From assembly GCA_046530765.1 (NCBI GenBank), contig JBHEQS010000004.1:62001-126000 (forward strand): DNA of 64,000 bases. Reading direction: 5' to 3'. The position numbers were made by a program, and so were the translations under genes. The notes beneath the pieces were generated by a model that saw only the letters and a list, made by a program, of their open reading frames with translations, searched no databases and was not told where the DNA came from. This document shows positions 1-12,229 of this stretch, in pieces. This stretch comes from Arsenophonus sp046530765 (GTDB lineage: Bacteria > Pseudomonadota > Gammaproteobacteria > Enterobacterales > Enterobacteriaceae). Each line of letters starts with the position of its first letter. Position 1 is the first letter of the stretch.

Positions 1-1830
1 CACTTGGTTTGTTAGCTATATTATTCTAATTTTAATTATCTGATAAAGTAGATAATATCGAATCGTAAATTTTATCATGTAGTTAATAAATAGTAGGCTA
101 AATTATTTCAATGTTAATAATAATGGATAATTTTTATCTTGTAATTAAAAATCTAGATTGGTTTAATGTTGAAACTTATTTAGTACAGTTGTATAAAATT
201 AATTGTTCGTTATTTGTTTAATAATTAAAAATACATACAATTTAGATGCAATGTAATTCTGCAAAGTTACATTATTTTTTTGTATAAATTAATATTATAT
301 GTGATAATTAAGTAATTTAGTACTAATTTAAAATAAAAATTTTTTTTAGTATAGTTTGATACATTAAATAAAGGTATTAAATTAAATTTTTATTAGATTA
401 AATAAATATTGGCATAGAGACGATATTATCGTTACATTATCTAATAATAAATACTATTATTATAATATAATATAAAAGTGTCGATGTATTATTTTTATTA
501 AAAGTGTAATATTATGATTATATCATATATGTTTTAGTTAATTTAAAAATTTAAACATTTTTGCCAAGTTGGTATAATTTTAGATAAATTAAATTAATAC
601 AATAAAATAAAATATGAATATAATTATTTACTTTATTTTATTACTATCACTAATAAATATATTTCTTTATTATTTTTATTACTAATAGTTTTACTAGATA
701 AATTAATTATTGTTATTTATTAACTCATAGTATGAATTTTTTTTAAAAATATATTATAAAATAATAAATTTATAAAAAAATTAGCGTTATGCATAATTTT
801 TCTATTAATGAAAGTATTAAAATAGGTATTTTATTTACATGAAAACTATTTTAGCAAAATTTAATATTAGTGAGTCAGTCATACTTTCATGATATTTTAT
901 ATTGTAAGCAAAATAAAAATAACGATAGTAAATAACAAAAAAAAAGTAATAGATATATTTACGAAAATAAGAGAAAACTAATATATTAAATCTATAATAT
1001 ATTTATGAATCTATACTGTAGTCTGTAATAATGTATAATATATAAATAACAAAGTTTTAAATAACAATACGTATATATTAATTTTATAATTAATCAATAT
1101 ATTATTGATACTATATGTGCTGATATATAGCAGAACTGAGATGATAAATTTATTCATGTTTTTAGTATAACAAAATATTTTATTTAGTAACTATGATATC
1201 AATACAATAGTATCAAAATTATAAATTAACTTAATCCAATTACTTACATCACTGTTAGTATAAATTTTTTTTAAATTAAATAATATATCTATTTAATGCA
1301 ATCAATCATAATTTATGATATATAAATATAAACTATAAAATATTAATATAATTGTATTAATCTATTTTATTTTAATTGCTGTTAATGAATGATCAATTAT
1401 TAATTGATCAGAAATGAAATAATAGTAATACTAAATAAAATATTAATAAAATTTATATATACAGATAGTTATCAACTAATATAATTATATTATTTTAAAT
1501 AAAAATATAAAGAATAACCATAATTACATAGTAAAGTTGAAGTGCTATTTTTCTTAAAAAATTATAGATTTTATTAAATAACAGAATTTTAATAAATTAA
1601 TTAAAAGATAATCAGAATATTCTTATAATATATAAGAAAGATTAACATTTTTAAATTTCTGGCAAAATAACATGATCAATAGATTAATATAAATAGAAAT
1701 ATTAAAGAATAATTTGTTATAATTACACCAATTAATCAACTAACATTTGATTATAACATAAGTCATATTAGATGCATAAAAGAATGTTATCACATTTCTA
1801 TCTTATAAATTATAAGTGCTGATATTACTA

Positions 1831-1911
1831 GTATATTTAGTATATTTAGTATATTTAGTATATTTAGTATATTTAGTATATTTAGTATATTTAGTATATT
1901 TAGTATATTTA
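1831..1911. repeat. Tandem repeat, 9 copies of a 9-bp unit
   Basis: The unit GTATATTTA begins at 1831 and recurs every 9 bases for nine exact copies, ending at 1911. Because the unit is a multiple of three, the minus strand reads as an open frame of repeating Asn-Ile-Leu, which is an artefact and not a gene. Perfect copies suggest recent slippage expansion. Confidence 0.97.
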
Positions 1912-3936
1912 TATTATAAATAATAAAATAAAAAACATTTATAAATACATATAATAATATTATAAATATCATTCATATTAACTTTCATGTTATGAAACTA
2001 TATTCATGTTATTTTTTTTAAAAATTATTATTAATAGTATTAATAATAATTTTGTTGATAGAAATTATATTAATATAAAATATAATATTATAATAAGATA
2101 TATTATTACGAATTTTGATAAAAATATTTTAATATTTTATTTATTTGTTTTCAAGATAACTTTACTGTGAATTTTGATTCGTATATATAATTTTTAGATT
2201 ATTCTACATAGATAAATATATTAATGAGTAAACATTAAATAACTTCAATATAGTTATTAGTTAAATTTTTATGGAATGAATAGTAAAATAATTATAAGTA
2301 ATTTTTTGGTTTGAACAGAAAATATATGTAAGTTTGGTTTATTTATAATTTCTATCAATTAGTAATTGTTAGCTTTTATTACTATTACAAAAAGTGTTGA
2401 TGTAGTAACACAAGAGTGATATAATACACTGAGTAAAGTAATATCTATTAATAGGTATAGTAATTTAAATCTATTTACTATAAATATAACTAAGTAACAT
2501 AAATATAATTCTAAACTTCTATAACAATAGATTGTTTATCGGTATAGGGTCTAACATGTAAGTTGCTTAATGTTAAATTGTTTAACAATAACACTTATGT
2601 CTACATTTATAATTATCGATTCTTAACAAGAATGTTATAATTATTTCTAAAAAGAAATTTTGATTGACTAATCATTTTAGAACGTTGAATATTTTTACAT
2701 AATTTATTTAGTTAAGAAAAAAGAAAAAATATCAAGTTAATATAATTAATTACCAATCATATATTGATTAGTTTTCTTGTTATTATTATTGGAAAAATTA
2801 ATTTTTGTTTTAAATATAAAATATATTTTGCAAATTAAGTTTAATTACAATATAACTACTTTTAGCAAAGTTAATATGTTTAATTAGATAAAATATGTAT
2901 AAATAATATATAATACTAAAGTATATATAGTAATTTTTATTTTATTTAAAAATGTTAACTATTATATAATTATATAATAAAATTTCTGTTTTAAAAAAAA
3001 TCTATTATTTATTCAGAATTATTACAAATTTTGTGATAAACTTAATTTTATTAATTAATGATTATTTTTTTCTTTATTCATATTTAATACATTTTATATG
3101 TGTAATTCATATACAGTGATAGTTATATACGATACTTTTAAGTATAAAGGATTACTTATAGTATAATTAATATATGATTAATTTCTTATTTTTAATAAAT
3201 TTATTTACAACTTTTAGCTAATATTATTAAACATTATATAAATAGTTTCTTTGGTAAAGTTTGTTGATAAGATAAAATAGTTGATTTTTATTGTTTGCGT
3301 TAATCAATAATTATTATATTTATATAGAAAAACTTTATTTTTATTTTTATCTGTTTTTCATAATTTATTTTTTTATTTATATTGAATTTTTAAGATAAAA
3401 ATTATTATAATTAATACAAATTGTATATTAAAAGTTAAAATTATCAATTATAGTTATTTATTTTTGTGATATTCATTTATGCTGCATAAAAATATTATAG
3501 ATGTTAATAGAAGTAATATAGATTTTAAAGAATATTTCAATATATATAATAATATTGACGCTATATAAAATATATATTTTTTATTTAAAATAAATAATAT
3601 TCAATATAATTTATTTGTATAAATGATTATAAAATAATAAGTTATAAATTAATTTTTTATTTCTATGAATAAAAAATAAGTGTCTTTTATCATCACTATC
3701 ATCAAATTACAATAAAATATTACAGATAGTATAATATAAAAATATTTTTATAGAAAAGATTTGAAATACTTAAAATACTTAAAATTTATTATAACTTTTT
3801 ATTTAATCTTGTTATTTTGTTATGCTTAATCACCAAGTGTAAAAAAAATTCTAAATTTTAATATTATAATTAAAATTTTCATAGCAATAAATACTATCTT
3901 GATTCATTTTAAAACTGTACAAACTAAATAACAAGA

Positions 3937-4007
3937 ATCTAATATGCAATTAAAACTAAGTAATTTTCTTTATACAGAAATTACTTAGTTTTAATTGCAT
4001 ATTAGAT
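3937..4007. repeat. Long perfect inverted repeat (30-bp arms)
   Basis: The left arm at 3937-3966 is the exact reverse complement of the right arm at 3978-4007. The loop is 11 nt. It is the longest perfect stem I found. No gene lies within 5 kb, so a present-day terminator role is not supported by context. See the palindrome finding. Confidence 0.95.
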
Positions 4008-5798
4008 ATTAGTTATTCATTATATCTTAATTTGTAGTTATAATTTGTTAAAAATAAAAATTAAATATTATAAAATAGTTCAATTTCTTTATATTTATTG
4101 TGAATCAATATTGATTTAAATTATCATATTGCGTTTAAGAAATCTACTACAGTAAATAGAAATTAATTACTTAGCATTATAAATATATGTTATAAAATAT
4201 ACAGATATTTATCAAAGCAAACTAACATTTATGTTCTATTATTTTTATTAAAATTTACTTGTCAAATATTTAAGATTTATGTTACATACAAAACACTCTT
4301 ACTCTGATGCAACAAGTTGTATAAAAATTCAATAATCTTTAAAAATAAAAATATTTAAAAAAAATTTATCTTTGTTAATTAAATAATTTTTTATCATATA
4401 AACTAATACTTTTATTTTAAAATTTAATATTACTTATCTTTGTATAGATTTATTGATAAAAGAAATAATCATTATATTAATATTTTTATAAAAATTAAAT
4501 TATATCTGTATTGTTAAAAAAATTAATATAAATATATTTTGTGTTATGCATTTATTAAAGTTTTACACATATTACTACATAAAAATAGATAGACTTTATA
4601 TGTAATATAAATTTTTAGATGTATAAATTTACATTAAAAGTTATTTAAAAATAGAATGCTAACTTAAGATTTAACACAACATATATAGTTATTAACTTGG
4701 TAAAATATAAATTGATGCAAGTAAAACAAAAAAATAAGTGTATTATCTATATCATTAATATCTTTCATCATGTTATGAAATTAAATTTAAATTGTTTAGT
4801 ATATAACCTAACTTAATATTTATTTTTAAATAAATCTTATTGATTATTGCACTTTATTTTAAATTATTAGTGAAGAAAATACATAAAAAATATCTTGTTC
4901 ATATATCATCAAAAGTTTTCTAATGATCATTTTGATTCTGTTGCTTATAAAAAAATTATTTATTAAAAGAAATATTAAAATAATATTTTTTTAAATGTTG
5001 ATTACATGTTAATAAATAATTCGCGTATTCTAAAATATTATTGTACCGCACTTGTTTTTTAATTTATTTATTATTGCCATATTAATTATAATTTTCTAGT
5101 ATGTGTGCTAATTATTAATATTAATTCGTTTTATTTCTAATAAATTTAAAATCAACTAAATTCTACTACTATAATTTAATATTAATTTTATTATTAGTAC
5201 ATTACATTATGTGAAATAATTATATGAAATATTGTAGAAATTTTTCTAGATAAAAATTTATACTTATTTTACTTTTTTTAAAAAAAGTAGTTTATAAATT
5301 AAGCAACAATAAATAATTATATTATATATAAATTATTTATAAATTGTTTATTAAAATTTCTATATAAATTCATTCATTGATTAGAAATTTTTAAAAATTG
5401 TATAATTATTAAAGAATTTTTAAGTTATTTTTATTAGTATAACTCATGTTAATACAGTAATTAATTATTTATTTCACAATAAAATATTAAAAATTTAATC
5501 TTTATTTGAATATATAAGTTTATTAATGAATATAACTATAAAAGAATTGCGACATAATGTAATAATAGATAAATAAGAATTTATTAAAAAATATTCATAA
5601 TGCGCAATATCAGAAGAATTTTATAATTTATTATAATTAGTAATTATTGTTGTTAATTCTGTACAAAAAAAACAATACAGTTTACAAATTATTGTCAATG
5701 CTAAACAAACTATATTCAATGTAATTCTATTTTAATAAGTAGTTTACAATACAATATTTAATATTTTTTTTGCAAATTCTTAATTAAAATGAAAATCA

Positions 5799-5830
5799 TA
5801 TATTATATAGTTAATTAACTATATAATATA
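5799..5830. repeat. Perfect 32-bp palindrome
   Basis: The 16-bp arms 5799-5814 and 5815-5830 are exact reverse complements with no spacer. The sequence is almost pure A/T and lies in the gene desert, so it could form a hairpin or cruciform. No adjacent gene explains it. Confidence 0.9.
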
Positions 5831-8083
5831 AAGAATAACGTGTTACTTTGACAAAACAACAATATCTGCTCATTTTCAATATAAATTAACACAAATAGAA
5901 ATTTATAATTATAGGACCATAAATAATAATTTTTTTTTTGGCTTTTATGGTCAGGTCACTTTTTAATATATAAAAAATTATTAAATTAAATTTTTTTGTC
6001 CGTTTAATATGTTGCCAATATGATTTGTTTTTTAATTAATTCATTTACATATGTTCATATTCGTGAATTAACTATCATTAATAAAATATAATTTATTAAA
6101 AATTTATCTCTTTGAGCAACTATGATATTTCTATTATACCAAATCATTAGTTATAAAAGAATTATTATTACATTCAATTAAACTAATATCTTTGCATGTT
6201 TCATCCTAAGATTTCTTCACATTAATCTGAAATAATTTCCTTTACTTATAACAATTTTATTTTTTATATAAATAACATAAATTATCTTAATAGCAGTTCT
6301 AAATATTTTATAAATAAAATTTGAATTATAACATTTTAATTTTTTAATGTTTTTATTATATAAACTATATATTTATATACTTTCTATTATATTCTTTACG
6401 TTAAATTACATTAAATTACGTTATACAAGATAGAGCTAAATAAAATATTTATACATTATAAATGCCATTTATAGACTATAAATAAGCTAATTGCATTAAT
6501 TATGATAGATTGTATAATACTAATATATAAATTTCTTACATATTGATAAACCGAATGTCTATTATAAACATTATGTTAATATAATTTAGATAATATAGTT
6601 AGAATATTATATATTATAATTAGCATACTTGGTTATTAATTTATACTATTTGATATTAAATAATCTTACTTATTGGTATATTATTTAAATTAATCTAATT
6701 GTGTCACAATTTGTGATAATAAACATCTTATTAGATGCATCAAGTGATTAAATTTTATCATAACTTTATACCATATTTGATAATACCATAGTTGATATAT
6801 TAGATTAGTTAATTTAACGTATTTTTTTACATAACAAACAGCTTAAACAAAATGATATTTTATTAAATTTAAATTGGTAAGACATTTTAATAAAAGTAGC
6901 CATAACAAATACTTTGTAATAGATAGTAAAGTAATAAAAATTGTAAAATTTGGTATTTAAAGTTATGAAAATTATAAAATATCTGTTTATAGAGAAAAAA
7001 CTAATTTGCACAAACTATTAATATTTTTTTTAAAAAAAATTATATAAAGAGTTGTATAGGTATATGCAAATATAAAAACATATAAAAATAGAATTAAAAT
7101 AATGTGATATTTTAATTGTTTATAATTTTTATTGACTTGGTTTCATGAAAATAAAATTTAATTATTTTAATGTCATGCCTATAATATAGTATTGTTAATT
7201 TTTATAGCTTGATAAATTTTACCTAAATTTTTATAAAATATCATTTTATTTCATATTATAATATTTTTTTTCAGAAATAGATTATACATTGATTGTTGAA
7301 GACGCTAATAAAGTTTAATATAGGCGAGAGTATTAGACACAGTATGCAAATTATGTTAATTATATCTTGGCATACTAATATTAGTATAATTTTTTACCCT
7401 CATAACAACAAAAAAGCATATTGCATTACTCATTTGATTTTATTGATAAATATTTAAAATATTATTTAGATTTTTATTTTTATATAGTTGTTAAAACTGT
7501 TTTAAATAAAGCATCAATGAAACTCGGTTATTATACTAATCTGATAGAAACAAAAATATCAAAATATATTATATCTTCTTTTATCTTCAAATCCAAATAA
7601 TATAACATGATATTTTCTTTAAAATTTATAAAATACATCTAATGTTGCAAAAAAGTAATATTATACATAAAACTATTAAGTTTTCTATTAAAGAATATCA
7701 TATAGTTTTTATTTCCAACTAAATAAATCTATATTTCTATTAATATTTTATTTTGTAACCTTTTTTGAATCAATCTATTTAATATCTGAAAGACAATAAC
7801 ATTAGTGATTATTTAGTTAACCAACTAATCCATTAATTAATATCTTAAATTATACATAATATCTATTATGTATTTATAGTTAAAAAGAAATCTACTTATA
7901 CAACAGAAGAATTGAATTTTTTTCTTTATAAGTATTCATTTATTTTAAATTAACTAAATATTTTTATAAGTAATATAGAATAAAGCATAATAATTAATCT
8001 AATTGTTTTTAAAACTATAAATCTAGAAGATGCAATAGATTTAATAAATATTTTGTATTGCTGTTATTAATGTCATTTGTAAT

Positions 8084-8119
8084 GCACATTTATTTTAATA
8101 TATATTAAAATAAATGTGC
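8084..8119. repeat. Perfect 36-bp palindrome
   Basis: The arms 8084-8101 and 8102-8119 are exact reverse complements. The outer end is GCACA/TGTGC, richer in G/C than the surroundings, so the structure would be clamped at its base. No neighbouring gene is recognisable. Confidence 0.93.
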
Positions 8120-8332
8120 CATATTACATTGTAATATGGAGTAAAAAGTTACGCTAAAGAGATTAACGATTTTATCGTTTATCTTAGTTAAGATACTATG
8201 CTATACTATAAATTATGATATACACTACATATTTTATAAGATTAAATATTAAAAATAAATTATTTTACTATATTACTTTTGTATAAAATACATTCGTAAG
8301 ATACGAAAAATTATTTGAGTTTTGCACGATAT

Positions 8333-8381
8333 TATTAAGTATTAAGTATTAAGTATTAAGTATTAAGTATTAAGCATTAAG
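8333..8381. repeat. Tandem repeat, 7 copies of a 7-bp unit
   Basis: Unit TATTAAG runs from 8333 with six exact copies and a seventh variant copy (CATTAAG, 8375-8381). It is a microsatellite in non-coding DNA with no evident coding or regulatory role. Confidence 0.95.
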
Positions 8382-9658
8382 TATCTTACTGTATACAATC
8401 TATAAAAAATAGATCCTATGTAATTTATTATTTAGTATTTACAAAGACTGTGATATGATTCTAGCAATTGTTTTAAACTTATAAAGTTTTACAAGCTATC
8501 GCTTTTTGTCGTTTTTCAGGATATTGAGTAATCTTATAGCTTTAGTTATTATTAAATAATAATAGTTAATTTGTTTTATACAAAAAAATCTAATTTAACA
8601 ATTAATATTATCATATTTAAGAATAATTATATACAAACAATTATAATATAATATTATAATTATCTAAGATATATTTTATTATTTAATTTTGTTAAAATAT
8701 TCTTATATGTTATATTAAACATCTTTAATATTTTATATATTTTAAATTATTTATATATCATTAACTTTATTTTTACAGCCTGATAAATAATATACTTGTC
8801 ATTTTAAATATATTTAATTATTAAATATATTTAAAATATTATTTTGTAATTGATATTTTCTGTAATACGTAAAATTAAGTGTTTAATTTTTTCTATTTAA
8901 GAAACTAAAACTATGTGCATAAACTATTTTATTCTTACTTAGTCTTCTATTTTAAACAAACAGCATATTAAATTTTTAATTACAAAATTTTATTGTTTAT
9001 TAACGTTAACATTATACAAGCAATAAATAAGTGAGATATTCTTGTAAAGATATAATATTAATACTAATTGTAAGTCTCAATTAATTTTGATTATATAACG
9101 ATATCATTTAATTTATTACCTGATTAAAACTGATTATGCTTGGATTTTAATCCAATAAAAATATTATTGTGCTTTTTAACATATTAAATATTATAAATTG
9201 ATACCATAATTGTTTTAAAGCTCTACTAATCAGTTAGTTTTTTACAAAAATTGCGATGAAAATAGTAATCTTAAAAATTTATTATAGAATATTTTATATA
9301 AAACGTTTTGTATAAAGTGAGCAGTGTATCTTAGAACTTCGACTAGATAAATAATTCGTAAATATTAATTATAAAGAATATTGTAATTTTTAAAATTTGT
9401 TTAAACTCATAGTTTAAAGTGTTGATCAATGAATTGTTAGTTCATATTATTAACATTTTATATAAAATATTCTGTAATAAATAGATCTAAAAAGTATTAA
9501 ATAATTTTTTTTATTTTAATGATCTTTTTTTTATAATTTTTAGTGTGTAGAGCTTAAAGTTACTTAAAGTGACTGCATAAATAAATAGATTCAAATGTGA
9601 TGACTAATGCAATTTGATAAACGGCTAACTGCTAATAAATGTTGTTAAACAGTAATAA

Positions 9659-10132
9659 TTAAGATTTATGACAATTTTCAGAGTTTTTATTTTTGGTTGT
9701 ATTTTTCTGTATACAGTTCATAAATAATACATCAAAATTAACAGGAGATAAATTTAATTGAGGAAAAGTTCCACGATTAACCAAATTAGTAATGCATTCA
9801 CGCGCATATGGAAATAAAATATTTGGACAGTAAGATCCTAAACAATGAGGTATTTGTTTTTCTTCAATATTATTAATATAGAATATTCCTGCTTGTTGCA
9901 CTTCACACAAAAAAGCAGGTTTTTTTGATAAGCTCACCGTAACAGTAACACATAAGATAACTTCATAAACATTCTTAGATAATTCACTAGACGAGGTATC
10001 TAAATCTAATTTTATTTCTGGGTGCCACTCTAGTTGAAAAATATTAGGAGAATTATGCGTTTCAAATGATATATCTTTAGTATAGATTCTTTGAATCTGA
10101 AATATAATTTCTTTATTACTTTTTTCTACCAT
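9659..10132 (-). CDS. secB: Protein-export chaperone SecB
   Basis: SecB is the cytoplasmic homotetrameric chaperone that keeps preproteins unfolded and hands them to SecA at the SecYEG translocon. The 157-residue product is close to the usual 155 and aligns over its full length: the strand segment with TKDISFETHNSP, the W-P-E-I-K-L-D-L block, the substrate-groove region ending in CEVQQAGIF, and the conserved stretch PNILFPYARECITNLVNRG. The start ATG at 10132 follows an AAGG motif at a rather long spacing of about a dozen bases. It lies 71 bp downstream of yibN on the same strand. In E. coli grxC sits between these two genes and gpsA follows; both are absent here. Retention implies a working Sec pathway delivering outer-membrane or periplasmic proteins. 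Confidence 0.96.
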   Translation of the reverse strand: MVEKSNKEIIFQIQRIYTKDISFETHNSPNIFQLEWHPEIKLDLDTSSSELSKNVYEVILCVTVTVSLSKKPAFLCEVQQAGIFYINNIEEKQIPHCLGSYCPNILFPYARECITNLVNRGTFPQLNLSPVNFDVLFMNCIQKNTTKNKNSENCHKS

Positions 10133-10203
10133 AATATTAATTACCTTTTAAATATCGTTATAATATTTAATTATATAAACATAATATTAATATGTACTAT
10201 AAA

Positions 10204-10641
10204 TTATTTTTTAGTTCTAACTAATGGTAAATTTTCTTTAGACCAGCCTATAATTCCTTCTTTTAGAATAAAAACGCGCTCAAAACCACACTTAATAAGT
10301 TGTTCTGCTAGTTTGTATGCTTCTATTCCATTTACTGAGACAACAATGATTGGTTTTTTCTTATTTTTTTCTAATTCTATTATATTATTATCTTTAATTT
10401 CTGACGAAATAAGATTAATTGAGTTAACAATGTGTCCTTTACAAAAATCGCTATGTGAACGAAAATCAATAGTAATAGCTTCTTCTTTGTTGATCAATTG
10501 TATTGCTTGGTTACATGTTATATTTTTTATTTTGTCAAATAATCCAATAAAGATTAAAACAATTACATATATCAATAAAGTAATCCATGTAATACTTAAT
10601 ATTGAATGTTGATTAATAAATTCTATTATTTCATCTATCAT
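10204..10641 (-). CDS. yibN: Membrane-anchored rhodanese-like protein YibN
   Basis: The product has 145 residues, against about 143 in E. coli. Residues about 13-35 form an N-terminal membrane segment (ITWITLLIYVIVLIFIGLF), followed by a single rhodanese domain with the characteristic D-F-R-S-H-S-D-F-C-K-G-H-I block and a C-terminal segment ILKEGIIGWSKENLPLVR. In the loop that should carry the catalytic cysteine, the sequence reads VSVNGIEAYKLA. From my recollection of E. coli YibN (GSGMQCQEPA there), the cysteine position is Ala here, so sulfurtransferase activity is doubtful. The gene has survived in a genome that sheds dispensable DNA, which suggests a non-catalytic membrane role or very recent relaxation. 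It is upstream of secB, probably in one transcript. Confidence 0.9.
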   Translation of the reverse strand: MIDEIIEFINQHSILSITWITLLIYVIVLIFIGLFDKIKNITCNQAIQLINKEEAITIDFRSHSDFCKGHIVNSINLISSEIKDNNIIELEKNKKKPIIVVSVNGIEAYKLAEQLIKCGFERVFILKEGIIGWSKENLPLVRTKK

Positions 10642-10990
10642 GTGAAATAATTACTCCAATAATTAATAATATATAGATATTAACCATAAAGTATACATTT
10701 ACAGCAACTTAATTGCATGTAATTTATAAAAATAATCATGTTCCTAAAATTATTATTAATATATGTAAAGATTTTAATGATATTGGCTAATTAATTCTAC
10801 TTAATAAAAATATATAAATAAAATCAGAATGATAAAACTTATAGTTATTTTATAATTTATTATATAAATGCTGAAATTAAATTTTGAGTATTATTTTAAA
10901 ATAGAAATGAATGTTTATTAAACATACTAATTGTTAATTATTTTAAATAATATAATTTAATTATAATTTTTTTGCCCAGCTATAAAACGC
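10642..10990. other. AT-rich spacer; gpmI absent
   Basis: In E. coli gpmI lies between yibN and envC. Only about 350 bp remain here and I see no phosphoglycerate mutase residue pattern in any frame, so gpmI appears deleted rather than merely decayed. Confidence 0.6.
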
Positions 10991-12190
10991 ATGTTTATTA
11001 AGTTGTTATTTTTAACTCTTTATTTTTATCTTTCGAGTCAATTATCATTATTAATTCAACAGACAATAATAAAGTAAAACTGAAAGATTTATTATCAGAT
11101 ATTAAAAAGAGATTAGTATTAAACAATAGAAAATATATTGCATAAACTTAAGCTATTTTAGTTAAGAAATTAAAAAAAATAAAAAATATTACTGTTATAA
11201 TAGTCAATAATTATATTAAGTGTATAATATTCTTATAGATAGAAAAATAATTAACTAATTTATAAGAAAGCGTTATTTATTTATTGATAATAAATAAACC
11301 ATTATTAGATTATCATATTAATCATTCGTTTTAGTTGCAAAAGAAAATAGAAATTGAATCTTTCTTGAAATGCTAGTAAACCAATATAATAAATCTATAT
11401 AGCTGTTATAAATACTTAATTGGTGCTTAAGTTGAATGAATCAATAACTATTATTAACTAATACAAAACTTAATAAATATACTAAGCAAGTGTATACAAA
11501 CAACATAAATAGTAAAAATAATTTTCATAAAAATTTAATAAATAAGATAAAAAATAAAAATCTAAATTTTAAATAAATAATAAAAATATTAAAACTTTTT
11601 TGATTATAGAATGTAATTAAATGCATTTATAGAAAGATTGTTAAGGTTGAAAGGTATAAAATTTAAGATTGAAATTGAAACTAAATAGTTACTGTTTCTT
11701 ATTTAACTAAAATAACTACATAGTAATTAAAGTAAAAAATATTTATTATCAAACCGAAAATATTTTTATATTTATAATATATGTAAAATATTTTAGTTAT
11801 TGTATTAATTATTATTTCTTAGAACATATACAAATCTTACAATAATAATAATTATAAGTAAGAATATTTTGATATATTACTATATAATACTAAGCCAAGC
11901 AATAATTCTACAAAAAAACGAGTATTTAATTTATCTCACTAAAATTTTATTTATTAAATATAAATAATTTATTATTTTATTGTAGTTATATTAACTATAA
12001 TTATGTAGATATGAGTTTTCCATAATTATAAATATAGTGTATATTACTAAATGTTGATCAATAAGTTTATTAATAGCAATATATTATATTTTTTAAAATA
12101 ATGCTTTTCCGTCCAACCAAACCACTCTCTCTTATCTATATTTTAAAATTAATCATTAATGTAAGATTCTTAATCTATATTTTTATCTTT
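10991..12190 (+). pseudogene. envC: Decayed envC (murein hydrolase activator) pseudogene
   Basis: No long frame survives, but pieces of EnvC can be read in the right order and spacing. An ATG at 10991 opens a signal-peptide-like run (MFIKLLFLTLYFYL). It is followed, after a frameshift near 11060, by KLKDLLSDIKKRL (compare EnvC QLKSIQADIAAKE) and then AILVKKLKKIKNI (compare ASLLAQLKKQEEAI), with stop codons between. Near the other end, DMSF at about 12008, ILLNVDQ and LYFKIN at about 12136 match the LytM-domain segments GDMSLYGY, ALLNVGDQV and LYFEIR. The total span of about 1.2 kb equals an intact envC, so decay has been by substitution and small indels. Intact EnvC activates the septal amidases AmiA and AmiB. 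The boundaries are approximate. Confidence 0.7.
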
Positions 12191-12229
12191 TCTTGCTAAG
12201 AAAACAGTGATGAAATAGAATTTTTTATT

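Larger units (their letters stand above)
1..9658. other. Non-coding desert, no recognisable gene
   Basis: This 9.6 kb stretch is almost entirely A and T with stop codons in every frame. The few open frames of about 60 codons are low-complexity or tandem-repeat artefacts. It contains two tandem-repeat tracts (1831-1911 and 8333-8381) and perfect palindromes at 3937-4007, 5799-5830 and 8084-8119, listed separately. In E. coli the gene downstream of secB is gpsA. The minus strand just below secB (about 9545-9625) translates to a fragment faintly like the GpsA N-terminus, but too weakly to annotate. A slightly less AT-biased patch at 7290-7440 is unidentified. The stretch most likely consists of genes decayed beyond recognition. 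Confidence 0.75.

Noticed and set aside
1790..1972. 60-codon minus-strand open frame with repeated Asn-Ile-Leu
   Set aside because: It is the translation of the 9-bp tandem repeat, whose period is a multiple of three. There is no start context or family resemblance.
6814..7011. 65-codon minus-strand open frame
   Set aside because: The composition is only Phe, Ile, Tyr, Lys and Asn as expected from A/T-rich DNA, with no domain pattern and no neighbours.
8333..8381. Possible CRISPR-like array
   Set aside because: The units are 7 bp with no spacers, so it is a simple microsatellite. No cas gene is visible.
9545..9625. gpsA N-terminal remnant on the minus strand
   Set aside because: A run like VYQIALVITFE resembles GpsA SYGTALAITLA and is in the expected place. 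But the glycine motif is gone and nothing further along matches, so it is not strong enough to annotate.
10091..10612. 173-codon plus-strand open frame opposite yibN and secB
   Set aside because: It is antisense to yibN, which has clear family similarity. The plus-strand translation has none.
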